From assembly GCF_003351745.1 (NCBI RefSeq), contig NZ_CP031222.1, positions 2,834,207 through 2,898,206 on the forward strand: 64,000 nucleotides of DNA. Reading direction: 5' to 3'. Positions 26,282 through 33,715 of the stretch are shown in pieces. The translations under genes were made by a program, and so were the position numbers. Source of the stretch: Aquirhabdus parva. Its GTDB lineage: Bacteria; Pseudomonadota; Gammaproteobacteria; Pseudomonadales; Moraxellaceae. How positions within the stretch are numbered: position 1 is the stretch's first letter; every line of letters begins with the position of its first letter. The notes under the pieces are model-generated. The model saw only the letters and a program-made list of their open reading frames with translations. It made no database searches and was not told the origin of the DNA.

Positions 26282-27487
26282 TTACTTTGAGAGCGTTATT
26301 CCGATTGGATGATTGGTCGGAGCATTAGTAATAATGTTTTGGAACAAAGGCTTCAATGACCCATCCGTCTGAATGGTATAACCCTCGACGGAACCATAGT
26401 TAGTGGTATAGACATATTGGTTTGAAGAGTCAATCACCAGAGCATTTGCTCCCCGAATCGTGACAGTAGACGTTGGTAAAAGTGGCAATGATCCATCGGC
26501 CCGCAAGCTAAATTGCCAAATATTAGTATTTCCAAAAGCATAGGCATTTTTGCCTGTTGAGTCGATCGCCATACCATATATAGGATTTGAGTATGTTCCT
26601 CCGCTGGGTATCGATGTTAATCCACCTGTTGCGCCGATCGAATAAACCGATACTATACCTGAATGAATTGCGCCTATCACATAAAAGGTATTGGTCACCA
26701 GATTAATCGCACTATCATTATTAAAAGTACCTGAAGTTTGCGGGAGTGACAGCGCAGTTAAGGCACCATCAGTAGCAATACTAAATCCATTAATCGCACC
26801 ATCATTAACACTCTTGATTTGATATGCATAGTGACCCGTCTTATCTATTTTTAAATCGGGATAACCGGATACAGGAACAAAAGGGACTGTCATTGCAGTC
26901 AATGTGCCATCATTTTCAATATTAAACTGACTAATTCCAGCGCCACCGCTTGAGCTATTATTTGATACGTAAGCGTGTGTGCCTGTTGAATCAATCTTGA
27001 TATTTTGATAATCGCCAGAGACATGATAAGCACCTATTAGCGTTGGTACACCCCCGCTCCCGATACGATATGCATTCACGATGCCAATACCGGCGGCATA
27101 AATATAAGGTCTAGTGGGGTGACTCGTAATAGCATGAAGCGTGGTACCACTAAATCCTGTCGGTGTTGTTGAAACTGGTGCAGATGAGAAAGCCCCGCTA
27201 CTATCAATGCCATATTCAATAATGTCAGGACCAGTCAATACATACGCATACTTGGATGTTGGGGTTGGGGTTGGCGTTGGCGTCGGGGTTGGCGTTGGCG
27301 TCGGGGTTGGCGTTGGCGTCGGGGTTGGCGTCGGCGTCGGCGTTGGCGTCGGCGTCGGCGTCGGGGTTGGCGTTGGGGTTGGCGTCGGCGTCGGCGTCGA
27401 CGGGTCATCAGATCCACCACAACCGGACAGAAGTACCGCCGCAATCAAGGTGAGGCTGGCAGACAGTGTGGACATATTATTTTTCAT
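26282..27487 (-). CDS. beta-propeller lipoprotein with a Thr-Pro repeat linker (copy 1)
   Basis: A 401-residue lipoprotein. The signal ends at lipobox LLSGC (C23), followed by GGSDDPS, about 23 Thr-Pro dipeptides, and a roughly 320-residue YncE/lactonase-like beta-propeller with recurring IDSTGTHAYVSN and IDKTGHYAY type blades. The stiff linker probably displays the propeller away from the outer membrane. It is a close paralogue of the next gene upstream: leaders, signal peptides and propellers are alike. The ligand or substrate of the propeller is unknown. Confidence 0.88.
   Translation of the reverse strand: MKNNMSTLSASLTLIAAVLLSGCGGSDDPSTPTPTPTPTPTPTPTPTPTPTPTPTPTPTPTPTPTPTPTPTPTPTPTSKYAYVLTGPDIIEYGIDSSGAFSSAPVSTTPTGFSGTTLHAITSHPTRPYIYAAGIGIVNAYRIGSGGVPTLIGAYHVSGDYQNIKIDSTGTHAYVSNNSSSGGAGISQFNIENDGTLTAMTVPFVPVSGYPDLKIDKTGHYAYQIKSVNDGAINGFSIATDGALTALSLPQTSGTFNNDSAINLVTNTFYVIGAIHSGIVSVYSIGATGGLTSIPSGGTYSNPIYGMAIDSTGKNAYAFGNTNIWQFSLRADGSLPLLPTSTVTIRGANALVIDSSNQYVYTTNYGSVEGYTIQTDGSLKPLFQNIITNAPTNHPIGITLSK
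27261..27398. repeat. hexanucleotide repeat, 23 units, encoding (Thr-Pro)n
   Basis: Uninterrupted units of GGNGTT/GGNGTC (plus strand; CCC/CCA/CGC variants on the coding strand) keep perfect 6-bp register from 27261 to 27398. Each unit encodes one Thr-Pro, so gain or loss of units keeps the reading frame. Confidence 0.97.
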
Positions 27488-27674
27488 TTTTACACCATTG
27501 AGTCAAATCGATAGGGCAATACTGGCATGATCAGAATTTAAGCACAAGATATTTAAATTACCTTTTAAAACGATTTTATGCCCCCAGTTGTCGCAGATAT
27601 CCTATCTCCAAAAAATAGCCCTGAAGCAAAAAATTTTGTCTCTGATACAGGCACCTAAATCATCCGTAATGAAT

Positions 27675-27706
27675 AATAAAAAACCCCAGACAATAATCTG
27701 AGGTTT
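27675..27706 (-). terminator. terminator of repeat lipoprotein copy 2
   Basis: On the minus strand AAACCTCAGA pairs with TCTGGGGTTT (one wobble) around a 6-nt loop and is followed by a T-rich tract. It lies 35 bp past the stop of the upstream paralogue. Confidence 0.8.
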
Positions 27707-27740
27707 GATCATGAAAGTGAAATACTATTAAACGATTAAA

Positions 27741-29159
27741 TCAGTGCCAAAGCACTATATCTATCGGAGAATCATTTGATGAGGATGACACCGGATTCTT
27801 AAACAGCGACTTCAACGATCCATCGGCTTGAACCGTATAACCAGCAACAGAATCAGTACCCGCGGTATAAAGAAATTTGCTCGATGGATCAATCCCGATA
27901 GCTGTCGCTGGAGTGGCTATCGTAACGATAGGATCATCTTTGATCGCACCATCAGCAGCTATACGAAATTGTAAAACATCAATATTATTATAGGCATACG
28001 CATTTTTTCCAGCAGGGTCAATAGCCATCCCATGTATGGAATACGCACTCGAATTCCAAGCGCCTATCGGTGAAAGTGCACCTGTTGCATTGATCGAATA
28101 TGATTTGATCTTCCCACTAAAAAACGTTCCCATTTCATACAGTGTATTAGTCACAGGGTTAATTGCACTATCCAAGGTATAACCAAATCTAACCACGTTG
28201 AGGGGGGGCAACGCTGTTAAAGAACCATCTGATCCAATACTAAATCCTAGCAGATCACTATCATTTATACTCTCTAATAAGTACCCAAAACGACCTGATT
28301 TATCTATTTTCAAATCAAGAAATGCTGAACTAAGGGATATAGAAGGCACTGGCATCAGGGTACCATCACTTGCGATGTTGAATCGATCAATTTCAGCGCC
28401 GAAATGATAGCCATTAGCAGTTGCATAAAGATATTTACCAGAGGCATCTACCTTAAGACTCAAAAGATTACTGTTTGATGTTTTATACGTACCAATCAAT
28501 ACCAATACGCCATTTGTCCCAATACGATAAGCATTAATCACCCCATAGCTTCCTGCATAAACATAAGGACTAGAGGGGTGGGCCGTAATGGCATGAAGTG
28601 TTGAACCGCTAAATCCTGTCAATGTTGTCGCAGCAGATGAAAAATTTCCATTACTATCTATGCTGTATTCAATAATTCTAGGACCCGTAAATACAAAAGC
28701 ATACTTGGAGGTGGGGGAAGTTGGAGTTGGAGTTGGAGTTGGAGTTGGGGTTGGGGTTGGGGTTGGGGTTGGAGTTGGAGTTGGAGTTGGAGTTGGAGTT
28801 GGAGTTGGAGTTGGGGTTGGGGTTGGAGTTGGAGTTGGAGTTGGAGTTGGAGTTGGAGTTGGAGTTGGGGTTGGGGTTGGGGTTGGGGTTGGGGTTGGGG
28901 TTGGGGTTGGGGTTGGCGTTGGGGTTGGCGTTGGCGTTGGCGTTGGCGTTGGGGTTGGGGTTGGCGTCGGGGTTGGCGTTGGCGTTGGCGTCGGGGTTGG
29001 CGTTGGGGTTGGCGTTGGCGTTGGAGTTGGCGTTGGCGTTGGCGTTGGGGTTGGCGTTGGCGTCGGGGTCGACGGGTCATCAGATCCACCACAACCGGAT
29101 AGAAGTACCGCCGCAATCAAGGTGAGGCTGGCAGACAGTGTGGAAATATTATTTTTCAT
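27741..29159 (-). CDS. beta-propeller lipoprotein with a very long Thr-Pro repeat linker (copy 2)
   Basis: A 472-residue paralogue of the gene downstream. It has an almost identical signal peptide and lipobox (LLSGC, C23), then about 58 Thr-Pro dipeptides, then a YncE/lactonase-like propeller. The roughly 75 bp before the start also match the other copy, so the duplication included the promoter region. The longer linker would extend the propeller further from the cell surface. As with copy 1, function is unknown; adhesion or envelope sensing is only a guess. Confidence 0.88.
   Translation of the reverse strand: MKNNISTLSASLTLIAAVLLSGCGGSDDPSTPTPTPTPTPTPTPTPTPTPTPTPTPTPTPTPTPTPTPTPTPTPTPTPTPTPTPTPTPTPTPTPTPTPTPTPTPTPTPTPTPTPTPTPTPTPTPTPTPTPTPTPTPTPTPTPTPTPTSPTSKYAFVFTGPRIIEYSIDSNGNFSSAATTLTGFSGSTLHAITAHPSSPYVYAGSYGVINAYRIGTNGVLVLIGTYKTSNSNLLSLKVDASGKYLYATANGYHFGAEIDRFNIASDGTLMPVPSISLSSAFLDLKIDKSGRFGYLLESINDSDLLGFSIGSDGSLTALPPLNVVRFGYTLDSAINPVTNTLYEMGTFFSGKIKSYSINATGALSPIGAWNSSAYSIHGMAIDPAGKNAYAYNNIDVLQFRIAADGAIKDDPIVTIATPATAIGIDPSSKFLYTAGTDSVAGYTVQADGSLKSLFKNPVSSSSNDSPIDIVLWH
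28723..29070. repeat. hexanucleotide repeat, 58 units, with homogenised blocks
   Basis: 348 bp in unbroken 6-bp register. The units fall in blocks: mostly GGAGTT at the low-coordinate end, eight consecutive GGGGTT units at 28867-28914, and mixed GGCGTT/GGGGTT/GGCGTC near the gene start. Block homogeneity indicates recent slippage expansion. Each unit encodes Thr-Pro. Confidence 0.97.
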
Positions 29160-29342
29160 TTTTACACCATTAAGTCAAATTGATAGGGCGATACTGGCAT
29201 GATCAAAATTTAATCACAAGTTATTAGAATCCCTATTTTGTAAATATATTCTGATATCAATATGGCTTTAAATAATGCGATATAAAAGTCAAAAATAGCA
29301 TTGAGTCAACAAATCTTGACGGAAGCATAGGGTCTAACCCAC

Positions 29343-29376
29343 AAAAAAATTCCTCATCAACACTTGCGATGAGGAA
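29343..29376 (-). terminator. terminator of the flavin monooxygenase operon
   Basis: On the minus strand TTCCTCATC pairs with GATGAGGAA over 9 bp with a 9-nt loop, followed by a run of T. It lies 30 bp past the stop of the monooxygenase gene. Confidence 0.88.
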
Positions 29377-29405
29377 CGATGGAAAGTACTTAATGAAACG
29401 ATGCA

Positions 29406-30794
29406 TTAAGCGTGTGAATACTGATCCTGTGCAATGACAGGCTCTTCCACTGCCGCCTCTTGGGCAACATCGGCTTTCACTCCGGTATGCGGATTGGCCG
29501 GACGTTTCAGACCCAGATTCTCGCGATAGGTCTTGCCCGTGTACTCGGTACGGAAGAGGCCTCTACGCTGGAGTTCTGGCACCACCAGATCGACAAAGTC
29601 TTCAAAACCTGATGGCAATAGCGGAGGTACCACGTTAAAGCCATCAGCCCCTTTTTCCACAAACCATTCTTCAATGGTATCTGCAACTTGTTTGGTTGAA
29701 CCCACGACTTGGATATGCCCTTTGGCAACGCTAAAGCGCAGCACCAATTGGCGAATCGTCAGATTATCGCGCTTCGCCAGCTCCACCATCTGATGGAAAC
29801 GACCTTTACCCGTTTCAGGTTCAGGCAGATCCGGTAGCGGACCATCCAGTGGATAGTCTGATAAGTCCACACCCGCCACTTCTACCCCATGACTAAAGTC
29901 CACGGCGTTTTGTAGCGCCTCAAACTTGTCACGCGCTTCTTGTTCGCTCGCGGCCACCACTACGGACAATCCTGGGGTGACTTTCAGTTCATCCGGATCA
30001 CGCCCGTACTTCGCCATACGGCCTTTGACATCGGCATAGTAAGCCTGTGCCACGGCTAACGACTGCGCTGAAGAATAGGTCATCTCGGCGATCTTGGCCG
30101 CAAACTCACGACCCACTTCTGAGTTTCCAGCTTGTACAATCACCGGATAACCTTGAATCGGACGTGCGATATCGAGCAAGCCTTCGGTCTTGAAGTATTT
30201 GCCGGCTATCTTAACTTCGTGGGCGCTCTTGGGATCAAAGAAAACACCGCGCTCACGATCAGGATGATCATAGGTGTCATCATCCCAACTATTCCACAGC
30301 GCCTTGGCAATGCCTAAGAACTCATCCGCACGCTCATAGCGCTCTGCGTGGGTACGTGGCCCTAAACCAAAGTTCTGTGCGGTGGTATCCGAAAAAGAAG
30401 ACACCACATTCCATCCAGCACGCCCACCGCTAATATGATCAAGGGAGGCGAATTGACGGGCGATGTTATACGGCTCGGTGTAGTTGGTGTTGGCGGTCGC
30501 AACCAGCCCGATGTTTTTGGTCACCGCTGCAATGGCTGACAATAAGGTAAACGGTTCAAACTGAAAGCTGCCATTCTGGTGGCTTTGTTTTTCCAGATTT
30601 TTGGCACTACGTCCAATAAAGTCGGCTAAAAAGAAGGTATCGAACTTCCCTTTCTCTGCAAGTTGAGCCATCTTAATCCAATAGGCAACGTCAGGTCGGC
30701 CGCTATCACGCGAGGATGGGTGGCGCCATGCCGCTGGATGATGACCAAAGCGCATGAAGAAGGCATTCAAGATCAATTGGCGATTGGATGACAT
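29406..30794 (-). CDS. LLM-class FMN-dependent monooxygenase, NtaA/SnaA/DszA type
   Basis: A 462-residue flavin monooxygenase using FMNH2 from a partner reductase. It begins RQLILNAFFMRFGHHPAAWRH and has AEKGKFDTFFLADFI, the NYTEPYNIARQFASLDHISG segment, GRAGWNVV and FRTEYTGKT near the C-terminus. These are typical of the NTA monooxygenase/DszA sulfone monooxygenase branch of the bacterial luciferase-like superfamily. It follows the DszB-like gene on the same strand by 141 bp. That pairing points to C-S bond oxidation of an organosulfur compound, with the product passed to the desulfinase; the exact substrate is inference. Confidence 0.88.
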   Translation of the reverse strand: MSSNRQLILNAFFMRFGHHPAAWRHPSSRDSGRPDVAYWIKMAQLAEKGKFDTFFLADFIGRSAKNLEKQSHQNGSFQFEPFTLLSAIAAVTKNIGLVATANTNYTEPYNIARQFASLDHISGGRAGWNVVSSFSDTTAQNFGLGPRTHAERYERADEFLGIAKALWNSWDDDTYDHPDRERGVFFDPKSAHEVKIAGKYFKTEGLLDIARPIQGYPVIVQAGNSEVGREFAAKIAEMTYSSAQSLAVAQAYYADVKGRMAKYGRDPDELKVTPGLSVVVAASEQEARDKFEALQNAVDFSHGVEVAGVDLSDYPLDGPLPDLPEPETGKGRFHQMVELAKRDNLTIRQLVLRFSVAKGHIQVVGSTKQVADTIEEWFVEKGADGFNVVPPLLPSGFEDFVDLVVPELQRRGLFRTEYTGKTYRENLGLKRPANPHTGVKADVAQEAAVEEPVIAQDQYSHA

Positions 30795-30935
30795 AAGAGA
30801 GTCCTCTTGTTCTGCATGAAGTTTTTACATGAGCTTGCGACATGTAAAGTGTTGAATGAGTGTGAAATGATTGGCTTTAGAAATCAGCCTGAGACCCATC
30901 AAAACGTCTTGGATCGGTCTCAGGCAGCAAATGCG

Positions 30936-31994
30936 TTATGCAACAGACTTATGTTTTTCTACCGCTTCAAAAGGACGGATATCGATCCATTCCAAGACGT
31001 TGACTTGATTTGGGATAAACTTCCAGCGCCATAAGAAATCGGTGAAATCTTGTAGCGCGCGGATTGAGATATCGGACAGATCGGTCTTCAAACGCAGATG
31101 CGCATCGTTGCCGTAAGCCTGAGTAATCCAATACTCACTGCTGTTGGTTTCATGCGCGAGGAAACGACGCGTCTCATCGGGATGGGTCCATGCCCACTCT
31201 TCGGCACGGATCACTTGGTTGAGCAGACCTACGGTTGAATCAAAATGGTTTTCAATCAGGTTTTGATCCACCGTCAGAGTACGCGGCGTCCCGTTATTGG
31301 CACGAATGAGTGGATCAGGGTGGGAACCGGTATCGATCACCGTATGCAGACCAAACTGATAAGCCTGCTCAACGGCATGCGCGCCCTTTAAGAAAATCGC
31401 ATCGACTTCACCACGTAACAATCCCACAAGCTCCGCATTACGACCACCCGCACGGCGGCTGCCGCCAAACAGTTGAGTTCCTGCGGCTTGTATGGCGGGG
31501 CTATCGCTATAGCTGCCATCCACGACATAATCGATCAACTCGACATCAGAAACTTCTAAGCCTTCCAGCTTCAGGGCATTTTCAAGGCCACGGATCGCCT
31601 GTGCACGAGCAAAGTCGATTTTTACTTTTTCCCACTTCGGCAGACCAAACTTTTTGCCTTTCAGGTCTTTTGCAGTCTTGATGCCGGAGTCGGGCAAGGT
31701 CAAGATTAACTGCACTTCATCCGCCCATGACAGACCGATCACACGGGTTTCACGACCAACCGAACGTGCCCAGATCGCAGGGATGTTGCCACCATGACGA
31801 ACAGAGTTTTGTAAGGTATGGTCGAAATGCGACTCACGCACCGCTTGATCATTGGATTCGCGCAGGGATTTGATTTCTGTTTTCTGCACGTGGAATGCTT
31901 CTTTGAGCCATCCTTTCTGGATGGCGATCCCAAGGCCTGTTGGCACAGGGCAACGGGTATACCACAGGGTGTCTAGTTGTAGAGACTGGCTCAC
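30936..31994 (-). CDS. DszB-like desulfinase (solute-binding-protein fold)
   Basis: A 352-residue protein with the fold of nitrate/sulfonate-binding proteins but no signal peptide, so it is cytoplasmic. It keeps the three active-site residues of the dibenzothiophene-pathway sulfinate desulfinase DszB. A CPVP motif places the cysteine at C15. HFDHTLQNSVRHGG supplies H56 and R66, with the same 10-residue spacing as DszB H60-R70. DszB hydrolyses an aromatic sulfinate to sulfite and a phenol. The start is GTG at 31994, 8 nt after AAGGAG. A sigma-54 promoter and an enhancer-like palindrome lie upstream. Automated annotation would probably call it an ABC substrate-binding protein. Confidence 0.78.
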   Translation of the reverse strand: MSQSLQLDTLWYTRCPVPTGLGIAIQKGWLKEAFHVQKTEIKSLRESNDQAVRESHFDHTLQNSVRHGGNIPAIWARSVGRETRVIGLSWADEVQLILTLPDSGIKTAKDLKGKKFGLPKWEKVKIDFARAQAIRGLENALKLEGLEVSDVELIDYVVDGSYSDSPAIQAAGTQLFGGSRRAGGRNAELVGLLRGEVDAIFLKGAHAVEQAYQFGLHTVIDTGSHPDPLIRANNGTPRTLTVDQNLIENHFDSTVGLLNQVIRAEEWAWTHPDETRRFLAHETNSSEYWITQAYGNDAHLRLKTDLSDISIRALQDFTDFLWRWKFIPNQVNVLEWIDIRPFEAVEKHKSVA

Positions 31995-32054
31995 GATATT
32001 ACTCCTTCATTAGATAGTGTCACCGGCCTTCTGGCTGGCGATTTACCCTGATGG

Positions 32055-32070
32055 AGCAACTGCTATGCCA
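32055..32070 (-). promoter_or_regulatory. sigma-54 promoter of the desulfinase-monooxygenase operon
   Basis: TGGCATAGCAGTTGCT on the minus strand matches the consensus TGGCAY-R-N4-TTGCW at every defined position. Predicted transcription starts near 32044, 50 nt before the GTG start. Confidence 0.9.
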
Positions 32071-32133
32071 TATCTACAAGTTACTAATAATATTAATATT
32101 ATTTAAATTTAGCCTTGGATATATGGTCAAAAC

Positions 32134-32149
32134 TGTTGGATAGCCAACA
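32134..32149. promoter_or_regulatory. enhancer-like palindrome upstream of the desulfinase operon
   Basis: TGTTGG-ATAG-CCAACA is a perfect 6-4-6 palindrome, 64 bp upstream of the sigma-54 promoter. It shares its form with four other sites next to sigma-54 promoters in this window. Confidence 0.7.
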
Positions 32150-32237
32150 TCACAAATCAATCAGGTGTGGGGAAAGAAACAGCTCAGCAGCAGAACAGAT
32201 ACAACGTGACGGTCAACATGAAAGAACAGCTATGGCG

Positions 32238-33440
32238 TTAAATCACACTGCTCGAATCGGCCAATAGCCCATGGCGTTTGAGCATGGTTCGCATCACATT
32301 ACGAGTCACCCCAAGTAGTGCAGCACTATGCACTTGGTTCTGGCGGGTATATTGAAAAACCTCCTGAACCACCAAACGCTCAAGGCTATCAAATAAATTT
32401 GGCGACGCCTTTTCAAACTCAATCTTCAGCGAGTGCGCGATCTGTGCAAAGGGATCAGCAGCGGAATCCAAAGGTGCTTGAGTTGGTGTCGAGAGTGGCG
32501 TATTCCAGTGACTCACGACCTGATTGGCATCTCCCCATCCCCCCTTCACCTTCAAATGCTCAGGTCGAACCTCTGAGGTCTCTGCAACCAATAATGCAAA
32601 ATGAATGACGTTCTCTAGCTCGCGGATATTGCCCGGCCATGCATATGACAACAACGCTTCGCGCGCATCACTGGTGAGATGGGCGGTGCCGATGTTCATC
32701 CGTTTGCTGTATTGTTTGATGAAGTGATTCGCCAGTGGCAGGATGTCACCCGGTCGTTCACGCAGCGGTGGTAGGTGTACTTGGGCGATGTTGATGCGAT
32801 ACAACAAGTCACGTCTGAAATGTCCGGCATTCACAGCGGCATCCAAATCAACGTTGGTGGCAGCCACAAAACGTACATCCACAGGAATCGGTTTACGAGA
32901 GCCGATACGCACCACTTCTCGTTCTTGCAGGACGCGGAGCAGTTTGACTTGCAAATGTAGCGGTAGGTCGCCAATTTCGTCCAGAAATAAGGTGCCGCCT
33001 TGTGCAGCTTCAAACCAGCCTTCACGGCGACCCGTTGCGCCGGTAAAGGAACCGGCTTCATGACCAAACAATTCACTCTCGGCCAGTTGATCGTTAATCG
33101 CGCCGCAATTAACGGCTAGGAATGGTCCTTTGCGTCCACTGAGTTGATGGATGTGACGAGCGACCAGTTCTTTACCTGTACCCGTTTCGCCGATGATCAT
33201 GACGGGAGCTTCGCTGGGTGCGAGGCGCTCAATCAACGTCAGCAGACGACAAGACACTGGATCGGTAAACACCAAGGCCTTAGCACGGATGCTCAGCGGC
33301 TGGGCATTGGTGCCTTCAAGCGATAGGACGATGGGTCGGTGCCAAACTTCATCTCTCATCAGGGTATCCATTAAGTTAAGGTCAACATTCAGGTCAGACC
33401 ACATAGGAAAACATCGAATTATTGAAATATAGTAATCCAT
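32238..33440 (-). CDS. sigma-54-dependent activator without sensory domain (SfnR-like), probable regulator of the organosulfur genes
   Basis: A protein of about 400 residues with only a short N-terminal segment of some 60 residues, then an AAA+ domain and a Fis-type HTH. The AAA+ domain has Walker A GETGTGKE, Walker [12 protein letters not shown], and the sigma-54 contact loop GSFTGA instead of the usual GAFTGA. The HTH is at the C-terminus ([20 protein letters not shown]). Lack of a receiver, GAF or PAS domain is as in SfnR, the sulfone regulator of Pseudomonas, whose control is mainly at expression level. It lies between the desulfinase operon and the TonB receptor, both with sigma-54 promoters. 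Start uncertain: ATGs at 33440, 33404 and 33371 are possible, none with a strong ribosome binding site. Confidence 0.88.
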   Translation of the reverse strand: MDYYISIIRCFPMWSDLNVDLNLMDTLMRDEVWHRPIVLSLEGTNAQPLSIRAKALVFTDPVSCRLLTLIERLAPSEAPVMIIGETGTGKELVARHIHQLSGRKGPFLAVNCGAINDQLAESELFGHEAGSFTGATGRREGWFEAAQGGTLFLDEIGDLPLHLQVKLLRVLQEREVVRIGSRKPIPVDVRFVAATNVDLDAAVNAGHFRRDLLYRINIAQVHLPPLRERPGDILPLANHFIKQYSKRMNIGTAHLTSDAREALLSYAWPGNIRELENVIHFALLVAETSEVRPEHLKVKGGWGDANQVVSHWNTPLSTPTQAPLDSAADPFAQIAHSLKIEFEKASPNLFDSLERLVVQEVFQYTRQNQVHSAALLGVTRNVMRTMLKRHGLLADSSSVI

Positions 33441-33515
33441 CACTGCCCATCAACTTATATGGATTGCTGGCTTAGATATCGCGGTAGTTTCTATTCGATG
33501 GCTCTCACGTTCATC

Positions 33516-33553
33516 TGCTGAAAACTCAACAAAGCACTGTTACATCCTCAACA
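33516..33553. promoter_or_regulatory. two enhancer-like palindromes upstream of the TonB receptor
   Basis: TGCTGA-AAAC-TCAACA (33516-33531) and TGTTAC-ATCC-TCAACA (33538-33553) have starts exactly 22 bp apart, two helical turns. They lie 98-135 bp upstream of the sigma-54 promoter. They also lie 75-110 bp from the start of the divergent activator gene, so they could serve its own control. Confidence 0.72.
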
Positions 33554-33650
33554 ATTCATCCTGTTTTTTGTTATCGATCTTCGACAAAATATTGACCAAT
33601 CCAAATATAAACCATTAATAATATTTAATTAATTTTATTTTATATGCAAT

Positions 33651-33666
33651 TGGCATAAAAGCTGCC
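33651..33666 (+). promoter_or_regulatory. sigma-54 promoter of the TonB receptor
   Basis: TGGCATAAAAGCTGCC: the -24 element TGGCAT is intact and the -12 GC is at the right spacing (C instead of the first T of TTGC). Predicted start near 33677, 39 nt before the ATG. Confidence 0.82.
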
Positions 33667-33715
33667 CTACCTAAGCCGAAATACGCATATGCGTACATGA
33701 ATTAGGGGAGTTTTT

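Noticed and set aside
27261-29070. Hexamer repeats as a CRISPR array
   Set aside because: The unit is 6 bp without spacers and encodes a Thr-Pro linker; no cas genes nearby.
28660-29202. Long plus-strand open frames of Gly-Val or Leu-Glu repeats opposite the lipoprotein genes
   Set aside because: They are mirror images of the hexamer repeat. The minus-strand frames have signal peptides and propeller domains, so the plus-strand frames are shadows.
30936-31994. Labelling the desulfinase-like protein as an ABC periplasmic binding protein
   Set aside because: No signal peptide is present and the Cys/His/Arg active-site set of DszB is conserved with exact spacing, so the transport label is less likely than the enzyme.
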